DNA of 64,000 bases, from NCBI RefSeq assembly GCF_024055795.1, contig NZ_JAMXMY010000018.1, positions 157,074 to 221,073 of the forward strand. Direction: 5' to 3'. The notes beneath the pieces are model-generated. The model was not told the DNA's origin and ran no database searches. It saw only the letters and a program-made list of their open reading frames with translations. Each line of letters begins with the position of its first letter. The first letter of the stretch is position 1. Below are positions 34,295 through 42,604 of this stretch, piece by piece. This stretch comes from Actinoallomurus purpureus (GTDB lineage: Bacteria; Actinomycetota; Actinomycetes; Streptosporangiales; Streptosporangiaceae). The position numbers were made by a program, and so were the translations under genes.

Positions 34295-34963
34295 TTACGG
34301 CGCGTGGGGATGCCAGATGATCGACGAGAACAGGAGCAAGGCGCTCAGGCAGATGACGGTGAAGGTGATGAGCCTGGCGCTCAGGACCGGGCCGTCCACG
34401 CGCGGCAGCCGGTCGATCCAGGCGGTAGGCGCCGTTCCGTCGGCGCCTTCGCCGTCGTCCGCGTCATCCTCCTCGCCGTCGCTGAGGAACCAGGTGTTCT
34501 CCACCGTCTGCTTGGAGCGGTCCTGGCCGGTGTCGCTCGCACGGACGCCCCAGCCCGAAGTCGACGGTGACGGGCCGGTGGTCCCGGCTGTCTGCCGGTC
34601 GGCGGGTACCCCACCGTCCACCGCGGAAGCGCTGCCGAGCGTGGTTCCCGGGGGCGCGACCTGCATGCCGTTCCAGGTCTCGGCGCCGGCGAAGGAATCC
34701 CAGCCATGGCTTTGCGGCGGGCCGGACGACGCGCTCGGCGGTGTCACCGCCGGCTTTTCGGAAGGAACGGGCCCGGAGAGAGCGTCGAACCCCGATCCGG
34801 CCCACGTGGCGGGCTGCTCGTCTGCGGCCTCCGGCGTGGCGGGCTGCTCGTCTGCGGCCTCCGGCGTGGCCGGCGGCTCGTCTGCGGCCTCCCGAGTGTC
34901 GTCGATGATGATCCACGAATCGTCCGCAGCCCTCGGCCGGCTCGCCGCGCCCTCGTCGTTCAT
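34295..34963 (-). CDS. Tail-anchored acidic protein downstream of a sigma factor
   Basis: The 222-residue protein is disordered and acidic, with a 10-residue repeat (EAADEQPATP, three copies near 25-55). A C-terminal TM helix (LITFTVICLSALLLFSSIIW) leaves almost nothing outside. The start at 34963 has AAGGAGGAGACG directly before ATG. It is 19 bp after the sigma factor gene, so the two form an operon. Tail-anchored membrane partners next to sigma genes are often anti-sigma factors, but no known anti-sigma domain is visible. The pairing suggests regulation of the sigma factor. Confidence 0.65.
   Translation of the reverse strand: MNDEGAASRPRAADDSWIIIDDTREAADEPPATPEAADEQPATPEAADEQPATWAGSGFDALSGPVPSEKPAVTPPSASSGPPQSHGWDSFAGAETWNGMQVAPPGTTLGSASAVDGGVPADRQTAGTTGPSPSTSGWGVRASDTGQDRSKQTVENTWFLSDGEEDDADDGEGADGTAPTAWIDRLPRVDGPVLSARLITFTVICLSALLLFSSIIWHPHAP
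34806..34895 (-). repeat. 30-bp tandem repeat, three copies
   Basis: Three near-perfect units of GTGGCGGGCTGCTCGTCTGC plus the last 10 bases. They encode the EAADEQPATP repeat of the tail-anchored protein; the third copy has a few changes. Confidence 0.85.
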
Positions 34964-34982
34964 CGTCTCCTCCTTGGTTCTC

Positions 34983-35885
34983 TCAAGACGAGCAGGCGGC
35001 TTCCGCGATCGGCACATGGAGTTTGGCCAGCGCCTTCTGCTGGATCTGCCGTACTCCTTCGCGGGAGAGCCCGAGCCTGTCGCCGATGAGGTGGAGCGAC
35101 TCCTCCGGCTCGCCGTCCAGTCCGAACCTGCGGGTCAGAACATAGCGTTCGCGGGCATCGAGGCTTGGCAATCCGTGGTCGCTGACCGTGCGCAGGTCGA
35201 ATCGGAGCAGCACTTCGTCCTCGACGCTCGGTGATGGATCGGCCAGCCGATCCTCCCACAGTGTCTCTTCCTCGCCGGCGCCGCTCGACGCTTGCAGGCT
35301 GTCCAGCCGGGGTGCGTCCAGGACCCGACGCACCTGGGCCTCCGTGGTTCCTGCTCGCCTGGCGATATCCGGGTAGTCGTATGGGGCGTCCACGCCGAAG
35401 TCAGCCGAGAACGCCTGCGCGGCAGCCAGGATCGCCGGGCGCTTCTCGAAGTCACCGGGATTGAGATTCGGATGGTCGGCGTCCCGTACGGCACGCAGCA
35501 CCTCCCGCTGGATCGGCTTGAAGGCCCAACTCGAGAAGGGGCCGCGCGACGGATCGTAGGACGAGATCGCCCACAGCAGCCCGACCTTTCCGGCGCTCTC
35601 GAAGTCCTCGCTGTGCTCGTTGCACTTCGAGGTGAACATCGCGACATACCGGCGCACGAGACCGTAGTTCGCGACCGTGATCTCAAGAGTGACCTCTTCC
35701 AATTCACGTTCGGTCCGCCGCAACGCGGCCTCGGAGAGGCTGTCGATCTCACCGGCGTCGGCCTTGGCGCGCAGGTCCGCAAGCAGCTCCTGAAGTCGTA
35801 TGCGGCGGGCGAAGAGCTCGTTGTTGCGGACGCGGTAGTCGCCGTTGACCCGGGGCTCACCGCCGGCCGGCTGCACGATGTCCAT
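34983..35885 (-). CDS. RNA polymerase sigma-70 family factor
   Basis: The 300-residue protein has region 2 (FESAGKVGLLWAISSYDPSR then FSSWAFKPIQREVLRAVRD), where the core-binding and -10 recognition helices lie, and region 3-like sequence. Region 4 reads LDARERYVLTRRFGLDGE followed by the helix-turn-helix IGDRLGLSREGVRQIQQKAL. Region 1.1 is absent. It therefore looks like an alternative, group 3-type factor. The start is ATG 35885 with GGAGGAC 6 bases upstream; earlier in-frame codons lack a ribosome site. It is followed by a tail-anchored protein gene. Its likely targets are the nearby T4SS-like operons, which is inference. Confidence 0.88.
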   Translation of the reverse strand: MDIVQPAGGEPRVNGDYRVRNNELFARRIRLQELLADLRAKADAGEIDSLSEAALRRTERELEEVTLEITVANYGLVRRYVAMFTSKCNEHSEDFESAGKVGLLWAISSYDPSRGPFSSWAFKPIQREVLRAVRDADHPNLNPGDFEKRPAILAAAQAFSADFGVDAPYDYPDIARRAGTTEAQVRRVLDAPRLDSLQASSGAGEEETLWEDRLADPSPSVEDEVLLRFDLRTVSDHGLPSLDARERYVLTRRFGLDGEPEESLHLIGDRLGLSREGVRQIQQKALAKLHVPIAEAACSS

Positions 35886-36337
35886 CCCTGTCCTCCAAGA
35901 GGCTAGTGGCGCACCCAGTTTTGAGGGGATCAACCGGGCCTTGGTGCCAAAAGCGGAGGAGTGTTGACACGACCGTGCGGACGGACGGAGGCGGTCCGTA
36001 CGGAACACATGCGACGTTCGGTGATAAATCGGGCAGCGAGTTCCCAGGTGGAAGGCCGTATCCGCCGACGACTGAAGCCGACGCGCAGCAGGTCCAGCCG
36101 ACATCGTTGACAAAGAATTGATCTCCCGTGGTCACGGCGTTGATTCGGCCGTGACCCGACGGTGTGTCATTGGTGGTCTCAACGTGAGGTCGGACGAACG
36201 AGTCCTTCCGCCGTGAGGCGGAATGACGACCTGACGCGGCGATCCCGGCCACTACACCGCTCGCGTACCCCGCTGACGGCCACGGGGCCCGGGCATCAGC
36301 AACGGCTCACCGGTGACTTCGGGAGACCTCGGGACCG
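35886..36337. other. Intergenic region with two hairpins, no gene
   Basis: No coding sequence is seen. Two perfect inverted repeats lie at 36130-36156 (GGTCACGGC and GCCGTGACC) and 36206-36223 (TTCCGCC and GGCGGAA). They are downstream of the minus-strand membrane protein gene and can serve as its terminators. The sigma factor promoter must be in the left part. Confidence 0.6.
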
Positions 36338-36835
36338 TCAGCGGTAATAGCGATTACTTCCGTACCGGCTGTCCCGATCGTCGAAAAGCAGGGTCCAGCC
36401 GATGACGAGCACCACCAGCATGGCGCCCAGGGTGCCCAGGCCGATGCCGACGCCGCCCACGAACTTCAGCGGAGTCGCCGCCGCGGTGCAGACATCGCGT
36501 TTGCACACGGCGTCCTTGTGGTGCTTGAGCCACACGGCGGTCGGTGACGTCACCCGGACGTGCGGGGCGCGGCCGACCAGCACCGCGGTCTGTCGCACCC
36601 CATCCTCGAGCGCCGTGGCCCCCGGCCTGAAGTCCTTGCCGACGTGTATCGCGCGCCGGTCTTTGTAGATCGCGTCAACGGCCTTGGCCTCGAACCATGA
36701 CCGGTTGGCGATGCAGATCAGGGCGACGATGCCCAAGAACGCCACGAACCCGCCGCGGACGATCACGCCTCCGCAGCCGAGCCTCCTGACGCTGTAGTAC
36801 GGCACGAAAAAGATCTGTCCGGAGTTCGGCGGCAT
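36338..36835 (-). CDS. Two-TM membrane protein, unknown
   Basis: The 165-residue protein has TM1 (about 26-42, GFVAFLGIVALICIA) and TM2 (about 122-148, VGIGLGTLGAMLVVLVIGW). An extracytoplasmic loop of about 75 residues between them contains two cysteines (CKRDVC) that can form a disulfide. The start ATG 36835 is preferred to the upstream one at 36898, which adds Arg-rich non-conserved sequence. I know no family. The topology resembles small proteins of unknown function found next to actinobacterial conjugation genes. Confidence 0.6.
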   Translation of the reverse strand: MPPNSGQIFFVPYYSVRRLGCGGVIVRGGFVAFLGIVALICIANRSWFEAKAVDAIYKDRRAIHVGKDFRPGATALEDGVRQTAVLVGRAPHVRVTSPTAVWLKHHKDAVCKRDVCTAAATPLKFVGGVGIGLGTLGAMLVVLVIGWTLLFDDRDSRYGSNRYYR

Positions 36836-37001
36836 GGCAACCGGCCGACGGGATCTTTCCCGCCCCCGTATCCGAACTACACCTGGGGCGCCCTCCACCT
36901 TGCCGCTCCCCGCCTGCGCCGGACGGTCACCGATGTCCGGTCTACAGGCCGGATCGTCCTGGGATTCCCCTGACGCAACAAAAAAGACGAGGTGGAGACA
37001 C

Positions 37002-38201
37002 GTGAAATCGATTATGTCGCCACGCCTTTCGGGCGTGGCCTACCTGCTCATCGCCATGGTGGCGGTGAACATTTCGAACGTCCAAATCCAGGCCCTGGTG
37101 GGCATGGGGTTCTCCGCGCTGATGGTGGCGGGTCTGCTGACCGCGACCGGCGGCGCGGCGATGAACTTCCCCATCCGCTGGGTCGGGTTCCGGACCGGCC
37201 TCTTCAAGGAGCGTAGGGGCATCGTGTGCCCCGTCCGCTGGACGGGGTTCCGGATGAACGACTCGTGGCAGCGACGCCGAAAGATTCTGCTGTTCACGGC
37301 CGTCAACCTGGTGCTCAACGTCTTCTACGGCCTTGGGGTCGTCAACTGCCCGGTGCCCGTCTTCGTCGCTCTCGAGGTGGGCGGCCTGGTCTGCACGTCG
37401 GCGGTGCAGGGGTTCAAACAGCGCGGCTGGAAGGCCTTCATCTGGCCTGCCGTCACGATGGCCGGTGTCCTGCTGCTCGAGCGGCCGGGCAGCGGCTCCT
37501 TGAACATGCTCGGGATCGCCTTCGCGTTCCTGAGCGGCGTCGGCACGGCCGTCCGCATCGTGCTGACCGAGAAACTGGAGGACGATGAGGCGAAACTCGT
37601 TCGTGGATACTCCGGCTTCATCGCCGGGATCGGGCTGATCCTGGTGGCCTACATGCGCGGGACGAGCAGCCCTCACCTGACGGTTGGGTTGTTCGGCGTC
37701 CTGCTGCTGGCGGCCCTGGCCAACACCACGATCCCGAGTCTCGCCGAAGTCGCCGCTACCCGGAAACTGACGGCCGCCACCGTCAACGTCATCCAGGGAG
37801 GGCTGCCGGCGGTCGCCCTCCTGATCACCTGGCTGACGGCATGGCGTCTGCCGCACCTGATCGAGGGCGTCATCGAGGGCATCGCCATCACCATCGTGGT
37901 GATCGGGGCGGCCGGAGCGGCTAAGGCCGAAGCCAAGGCCAAAGCTAAGGAAGCTACGGCCAAAGCCTCGGCGCAGGCGGTGACGGCATCGGACGAGCCG
38001 CTCGGCGCTCAGCCGAGCGAAGAGTCCGACGCCCAGGGCGGGATGTCGAACGCTCAGAACAAGAAGCCGAAGCCGCAGCGCGGGCAGAGGCAGCGCGGGC
38101 AGAAGAAGCCCTTCAACGTGGACCGTCACAGGAGGACGACGGAAGCCCTGCGGAATCGTGCCCAGAGGCGCAAAGCCCAGAGGCACAAGAAGAAGCACTA
38201 A
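37002..38201 (+). CDS. DMT/EamA-like transporter with Lys/Arg-rich tail (copy 1)
   Basis: The 399-residue protein has about nine or ten TM helices in the drug/metabolite transporter pattern. The segments FVALEVGGLVCTSAVQ, GSGSLNMLGIAFAFLSGVGTAVRIVL and IPSLAEVAATRKLTAATVNVIQG resemble RhtA/EamA exporters of amino acids and small solutes. An unusual loop has two copies of P(I/V)RWxGFR (about 51 and 77). The C-terminal 75 residues are hydrophilic and basic (KKPKPQRGQRQRGQKK, then HKKKH). GTG start with GGAG upstream. The 3' end and tail match the convergent gene at 38400. Confidence 0.75.
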   Translation: MKSIMSPRLSGVAYLLIAMVAVNISNVQIQALVGMGFSALMVAGLLTATGGAAMNFPIRWVGFRTGLFKERRGIVCPVRWTGFRMNDSWQRRRKILLFTAVNLVLNVFYGLGVVNCPVPVFVALEVGGLVCTSAVQGFKQRGWKAFIWPAVTMAGVLLLERPGSGSLNMLGIAFAFLSGVGTAVRIVLTEKLEDDEAKLVRGYSGFIAGIGLILVAYMRGTSSPHLTVGLFGVLLLAALANTTIPSLAEVAATRKLTAATVNVIQGGLPAVALLITWLTAWRLPHLIEGVIEGIAITIVVIGAAGAAKAEAKAKAKEATAKASAQAVTASDEPLGAQPSEESDAQGGMSNAQNKKPKPQRGQRQRGQKKPFNVDRHRRTTEALRNRAQRRKAQRHKKKH

Positions 38202-38228
38202 CGAAAGGTGAGAGCCTGACCCAACGGA

Positions 38229-38260
38229 GGCCCCGGGGAGATCCCGGGGCTTTACCTTTT
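38229..38260 (+). terminator. Terminator of transporter copy 1
   Basis: The arms GCCCCGGG and CCCGGGGC are followed by TTTACCTTTTTC. It lies 28 bp after the stop. Confidence 0.85.
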
Positions 38261-38346
38261 TCAGGGTATTTACGATCACGCCGTACGACGCTGCACGAGC
38301 CGCTTGACGGTGCACACACGGACGTTCAGCGGTCCTTGACAAGGAA

Positions 38347-38372
38347 CAGCCCCGGGATCAGACCCGGGGCCG
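38347..38372 (-). terminator. Terminator of transporter copy 2
   Basis: The arms GCCCCGGG and CCCGGGGC carry the same sequence as the other terminator, here oriented for the minus-strand gene. It lies about 28 bp past the stop codon, the same spacing as in copy 1. Confidence 0.8.
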
Positions 38373-38399
38373 CTTGTTGGTTCAGGCTCTCACCTTTCG

Positions 38400-39884
38400 T
38401 TAGTGCTTCCGGGCGCCTTTGCGCCCCCGGGCTTTGCGCCCCCGGCTCTTCTGGGATCCCCGGGCGTTCTTGCGCCCCCGGGCGTCCGCCTTGTCCCACC
38501 GCCGCCGCTTGCGCCAGCTCTTGGCCTTCTCGCTCCTTCGCTGCGGCTTCGGCTTCTTGGTCTTCTTGTCCCTGGAGGACCGGTGCATCCTCTTCTCCGC
38601 GTCCCGCTCTTCCTTCGAGCCGGTCAGTGTGGCGGTGAGCAGCGACGCGACCAGGATCGTGCAGATCCCGGCCTGGCTCAGCGGCCTGAGGACCTGGTTA
38701 AGGACGAGACGCCCCACCAGACCGCTCAGGGCCGGTCCGTTGGCCGACAGGGAGCCGGACACCCTCTTCGGAAGGTGAAGCGGTCCCTGCGCGACGTAAT
38801 AAAGGACCGCCCCGGCGACTCCGAGGAGGCCCGCGATGAGCCCGCGCGTGACGACCCCCCACGTCCAGTGAACCGTCAGCAGTGAGGGCGCCCCGAGAAC
38901 CAGACCCGCCACCATGGACAGGCCGGTCCCCTTGAGATTGATGTTCGCGTGAGCCATCGCCTTTCCGCTGGACACCATGACAGCGGAGCACACCGCGCCG
39001 CACAGGGCGGCCAGCACGCCCGCCAGTTCGCCCGCGTCGCCGAGCCGGTGCCAGGGGATCACCATGGCGGCCCCGACCACCGACATGAGCGGTAGGAACA
39101 CCAGGAGAGCCTTCGCCTTTCGGCTGGGCACCGTGATGGCGGAGAACACCGCACCGCACAGGACGGCGGCCAACGCCATCACCAGTACGCCCGCGACACC
39201 GAGCTGGTGCCAGGGAATCATCATGGCGGCTCCGACCATCGACATGAGCGGCAGGAACAGCGGGAGACCCCTGTTGTCGCCCCTCCAGGCGATCACCATC
39301 GCCATGGTGATCGGACCGAAGGTCGTGATTGCGTTGCCGGACGCGAACGGCAGTTTCGTCGCGTAGTACTGCGCCAAGAGGTTGGCGCTGACGAAGCTCG
39401 CCAGGAACGGCAGGACCGTCAGCACCCACCGGTGCTCCTTCTCCCACTTCACGAAGCGGGACAGGGGCGTGTGCACCAGAGGGAACCTTCGGGTGTGGCA
39501 CAGGAGCCAGGCGAGGCGCCTGTCGCGCTTTTCGGTGTCCGGGGCGGCGTTGCGAAGGCTCCCTTCATTCAGCCTCCGTTTCGCCGCCACCAACAGCGCG
39601 ACGTAGATCGGCACGCTGAAGAGGTAGGTGATGGTGGTGGCTTGGAGAGCCACCAACAGGTGGTTGGCCGTCAGTGGCTGCATGACGGCCGTCGCCGCCC
39701 GCTGGGAGATCGCTCCCCCGATGTGGGCGGCGGCCGCGCCGAGTAGCCACAGCGACCCGATGACGGCGGCGACGAGGCCCCGCATCGCACGGCGCGGGTG
39801 GCGCATGAACCACCCACATAATGAGCCGATCCGGCCGACGAGCCGGTTCGGCAGCGGGGGTAATTCACCCCTGTTCTCTTTCAT
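38400..39884 (-). CDS. DMT/EamA-like transporter with duplicated segment and basic tail (copy 2)
   Basis: The 494-residue protein is polytopic (about ten TM helices) with EamA-like features (LLAQYYATKLPFASGNAITTFGPI, the second-to-third helix region). Residues about 210-258 and 263-310 are near-identical repeats (LPLMSMVGAAMMIPWH against LPLMSVVGAAMVIPWH, offset 53 residues), so two extra TM segments were added. The long C-terminal tail is extremely basic and contains KKPKPQR as in copy 1. It ends ARKH and is followed by the same 22-bp sequence. The leader contains two hairpins. Start ATG 39884. A paralog of the convergent gene by its ends, though the cores have diverged. Confidence 0.72.
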   Translation of the reverse strand: MKENRGELPPLPNRLVGRIGSLCGWFMRHPRRAMRGLVAAVIGSLWLLGAAAAHIGGAISQRAATAVMQPLTANHLLVALQATTITYLFSVPIYVALLVAAKRRLNEGSLRNAAPDTEKRDRRLAWLLCHTRRFPLVHTPLSRFVKWEKEHRWVLTVLPFLASFVSANLLAQYYATKLPFASGNAITTFGPITMAMVIAWRGDNRGLPLFLPLMSMVGAAMMIPWHQLGVAGVLVMALAAVLCGAVFSAITVPSRKAKALLVFLPLMSVVGAAMVIPWHRLGDAGELAGVLAALCGAVCSAVMVSSGKAMAHANINLKGTGLSMVAGLVLGAPSLLTVHWTWGVVTRGLIAGLLGVAGAVLYYVAQGPLHLPKRVSGSLSANGPALSGLVGRLVLNQVLRPLSQAGICTILVASLLTATLTGSKEERDAEKRMHRSSRDKKTKKPKPQRRSEKAKSWRKRRRWDKADARGRKNARGSQKSRGRKARGRKGARKH

Positions 39885-39910
39885 TTCAACGCCTTCTTGG
39901 TTGTGTGGCC

Positions 39911-39979
39911 GCGCATTCTTTAGCGATGCGCGGGGTCTGCACTGCACTCTCTTGGTACGAATGCCGAAAGAGAGTGTGC
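39911..39979 (-). promoter_or_regulatory. Two hairpins in the 5' leader of transporter copy 2
   Basis: Inverted repeats are GCGCAT/ATGCGC (39911-39931) and GCACTCTCTT/AAGAGAGTG with a one-base bulge and GC (39944-39979, loop of 14). They lie 27 to 95 bp upstream of the start at 39884, in a 378-bp gene-free stretch. They could act in transcript control or as a protein site. No known riboswitch class is recognised. Confidence 0.45.
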
Positions 39980-40262
39980 TGCAGCACCGTTAGTTACGGT
40001 CCGGGCGATCGTCTGGTCGGCAAGAGAGGAGGAGGCGTCGAAATCCGTCGACGGCGACCGGCTCTGCCGGTGCCCGCAACGCGGCTTCTCCTCCACAGCC
40101 GAAGGGAACACGTCACGATGAGCAGTTCATCGAGCCACGCCTGGCCGTGGAGACCGCCGCGGAGGGCCGGGCTGAGCGGCCGGGCACCAGGTCCTCAGCG
40201 GGCATCGGCGAAATTCGTGCCCTGAGCACGGTTGCGAGGAGTGTTCCCCCGAGGACAGTCCG

Positions 40263-40628
40263 ATGTTGACAAAAGTCGCATCTCATACAACCAGGGAAAC
40301 GGGGCTCATCATGAGCGAAAACGGGCAGACCGCCGAGGCCACCGAGACCACCGAGCCCAGGTTCCTGCGCAACGCGCGCGACCTGCAGGTGACCTCTGAG
40401 CGGAAGGCCTACCTCGCGAAGCTCGGCGTGGAAGCGGCGAACCGCGCCGTGGAAGCGGCGATGCAGAGGCAGGCCAAGGACCTGGCGGTCTACAACCTCC
40501 AGGACGCCCTCAAGGACGCCCAGGAGGAGGCCAACGAGGCCAGGTGGAACACGTGGCACGCGGTATGGGCGCTGAGCTGGTATGGGCGCTTCTTGAACCG
40601 TCTGTCCCGGCTCCTCTCCTGGCGCTAA
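40263..40628 (+). CDS. Small helical protein, unknown
   Basis: The 121-residue protein (105 if it starts at ATG 40311) is almost wholly helical, with a coiled-coil-like middle (LGVEAANRAVEAAMQRQAKD, ALKDAQEEANEARWN) and a Trp-rich amphipathic C-terminus (HAVWALSWYGRFLNRL). The 40263 start has GAGGAC eight bases upstream; the 40311 start has GGGG six bases upstream. I favour 40263 by the ribosome site but cannot exclude the shorter form. The C-terminus suggests peripheral membrane contact. A strong terminator follows. Function is unknown. Confidence 0.6.
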   Translation: MLTKVASHTTRETGLIMSENGQTAEATETTEPRFLRNARDLQVTSERKAYLAKLGVEAANRAVEAAMQRQAKDLAVYNLQDALKDAQEEANEARWNTWHAVWALSWYGRFLNRLSRLLSWR

Positions 40629-40655
40629 CCGCCGCCGCATCGGCGGTTCCACAAG

Positions 40656-40701
40656 CCGGCCCTCGCCCACCTTCATGGTGGTCGAGGGCCGGTTCTTTTT
40701 T
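40656..40701 (+). terminator. Strong Rho-independent terminator
   Basis: The arms CCGGCCCTCG and CGAGGGCCGG have an inner CCACC/GGTGG stem and are followed by TTCTTTTTT. A smaller hairpin (AACCGCCG/CGGCGGTT) lies directly before it at 40627-40648. Confidence 0.92.
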
Positions 40702-40763
40702 CCGCGCACTAACATGAGGGCGATGATCACGGTGGCGATGGGTGACGGGAAGGGGACCGGGCA

Positions 40764-42275
40764 GTGACCCGGCCGTGGTCGCCGACCGTGGCCGCTGTGC
40801 TCGTACTCGCCCTGGGGTGTCTTGGCGCGACGGGCGGATTGGTCCTGGCGCTCGCCGCCCCCCTCCACACAGGAATCTGGATCTGGGTGACGTTGGCGCT
40901 CGTCGTCTGCGGGGTCCTTCCCCTGGGTGCCGACGCGCTGCTCACCAGAGAGATCGCGCTGCGTATCGCCCGGCCACTGCTCGATCTTCCCCGCCTGGCC
41001 GCGGAACGGCGGACGGCCGCCGCGGACCTGGCTCCGCTCGCCGACGACCTGCGGCGTGCGGCACGGGCGGATCGGTTGCTGCTCACGATGTCGCTGCCCG
41101 TCGGTGACGTAAGGGTGGACGTACCGGCCGATGACCATGGCCTGCGACCGGACGACCATGGCGGGCTCGGTGACCTCTGCCGCGACGGAGTTCCTCATCC
41201 GATTCCCCCCGGGGCACTGCCGGACGGATGGCGAGCCGGCGTGTACGTCGCGATTCGCGCCGGTGACGGGCGGGACGTGGGTTCTCTCCTGATCGGCTGG
41301 ACCCGGCTGACCGGCCCCTATCGAGCGTCCCGGATGGTCTCCGGCGTGCCGAGTGGAGCACTGACGGACGCGGCTCGGGCCCTGGGGGCGTTCTGGAACG
41401 GCGTGTGGAATCGCCATGACATCGAGGAGGAACGAGCCCGGCTCAGCGCCGTCATCGACCCGTCCACGGTGTTCGTCGACGAGTCGAAGCGGCGGCGGCT
41501 CGAGGACTCACGGCATCTGTTGCTGGACTCCATACGCCACGAGCTGCACGGCCCGCTGACCGTGATCCGTGGCCATGCCCAGTTGCTCGGCACGGTCCTC
41601 CCGGACGACCGGAATGCGACGGACTCGCTCGAGGCGATCCTCGACGCCGTAGAGATGATGCACCACGTCGTCAGGGATCTCGCCGCCGTCGGCGCCTCGG
41701 ATCCATCCGCTCTGCCTGCGATGACGGCCGAACCGATCGATGTGACGGCACTGCTACACCGAACCCTGCGGGCCATCCCGTCGGTGGCGGCGCGTACCCT
41801 GATCGACTCTTCCTCCGGCTGTACCGTGCGCGCTGACCCGTGGGGGCTGCGGCAATGCCTGTTGCTGGCCCTCGGCAACGCCCAGAAGTACGCGCCCGAC
41901 GGGAAGATCACCGTGACGGTGCGCGAGGTCGGCTCGCATGGAGTCATCGGCATCGCGGACGAAGGACCGGACATTCCCCATGGAGAGCGCGCTCTCGTAC
42001 TGCAGCCGTACTATCGGGCGGCCGCCGACGGGAACGTTCCAGGGTCGGGACTGGGGCTGTACATCGCGGACGTGCTGATGACCGCCATGGGAGGGCGAAT
42101 CGAGCTGGCGACCGCCCCGTCCGGTGGCCTGCAGGTCGATTTCTGGGTCCCTCTCTCGTTAATCCGGGCGCGCCGATCGGCCGCCCGCGAGTGCGGAGAT
42201 GAGATCACGGAGCTGATCGAGGTCGAACGGCTTCGCGAGAACGCGGGTCAGGGAGCGGTCATCCAGGTCGCCTGA
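40764..42275 (+). CDS. Sensor histidine kinase (first step of putative phosphorelay)
   Basis: The 503-residue protein has two N-terminal TM helices (about 8-30 and 38-58), then a cytoplasmic sensor-like region (about 90-235) containing a beta-rich segment (AGVYVAIRAGDGRDVGSLLIGW). A DHp box (SIRHELHGPLTVIRGHAQLL, His259) and an ATPase domain follow, with N box (LGNAQKYAPDG), G1 (IADEGPDIP) and G2 (GSGLGLYIADV). The extracytoplasmic loop is nearly absent, so the signal is probably membrane-borne or cytoplasmic. No receiver domain is fused. Its 3' end overlaps the convergent single-domain receiver gene by 117 bp. GTG start with GGGG about 10 bases upstream. Confidence 0.85.
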   Translation: MTRPWSPTVAAVLVLALGCLGATGGLVLALAAPLHTGIWIWVTLALVVCGVLPLGADALLTREIALRIARPLLDLPRLAAERRTAAADLAPLADDLRRAARADRLLLTMSLPVGDVRVDVPADDHGLRPDDHGGLGDLCRDGVPHPIPPGALPDGWRAGVYVAIRAGDGRDVGSLLIGWTRLTGPYRASRMVSGVPSGALTDAARALGAFWNGVWNRHDIEEERARLSAVIDPSTVFVDESKRRRLEDSRHLLLDSIRHELHGPLTVIRGHAQLLGTVLPDDRNATDSLEAILDAVEMMHHVVRDLAAVGASDPSALPAMTAEPIDVTALLHRTLRAIPSVAARTLIDSSSGCTVRADPWGLRQCLLLALGNAQKYAPDGKITVTVREVGSHGVIGIADEGPDIPHGERALVLQPYYRAAADGNVPGSGLGLYIADVLMTAMGGRIELATAPSGGLQVDFWVPLSLIRARRSAARECGDEITELIEVERLRENAGQGAVIQVA

Positions 42276-42536
42276 CGTGCCTGCGGCGGCGGTGAGAACC
42301 AGGATCGGCAGATTCGCGGTATGAGCGTCGCTGCGAATCCGGGTCACGAGATCGGCCCCGTCGATGTCCGGGAGCATCCGGTCGAGAATCAGCAACTGCG
42401 GCAGAGGCGCGGTGGTGAGCCGGTGCCACGCCTCGTCGCCGTCACCGGCCAGGTCCGACTCATGGCCATCGCGTTCCAGGATCATTCGGAGCAATCGCCT
42501 GACGCCGGGGTCGTCGTCGACGATGAGCACCCGCAT
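42159..42536 (-). CDS. Single-domain response regulator (Spo0F-like position)
   Basis: The 125-residue protein is only a receiver: acidic pocket D7/D8, phospho-acceptor Asp52 (LLILDRMLPDIDG), LTAA switch and Lys (AKPFD). There is no output domain. Such proteins pass phosphate from a kinase to a phosphotransferase. It is convergent with, and overlaps by 117 bp, the end of the sensor kinase gene, so the pair was probably selected to stay together. Its products likely act with the kinase at 40764 and the phosphotransferase at 44299. Confidence 0.88.
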   Translation of the reverse strand: MRVLIVDDDPGVRRLLRMILERDGHESDLAGDGDEAWHRLTTAPLPQLLILDRMLPDIDGADLVTRIRSDAHTANLPILVLTAAAGTSGDLDDRSLTRVLAKPFDLDQLRDLISALAGGRSARPD

Positions 42537-42604
42537 CTGGTCTCCGGTCGATGGACATCCGTGGTGCTGACGCTATCAGCGCCCGGAGCCCGGCCGCAGG
42601 GGCC

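Noticed and set aside
35940..36000. TTGACA near 35962 as promoter of a plus-strand gene
   Set aside because: No plus-strand gene follows and no -10 at the right distance.
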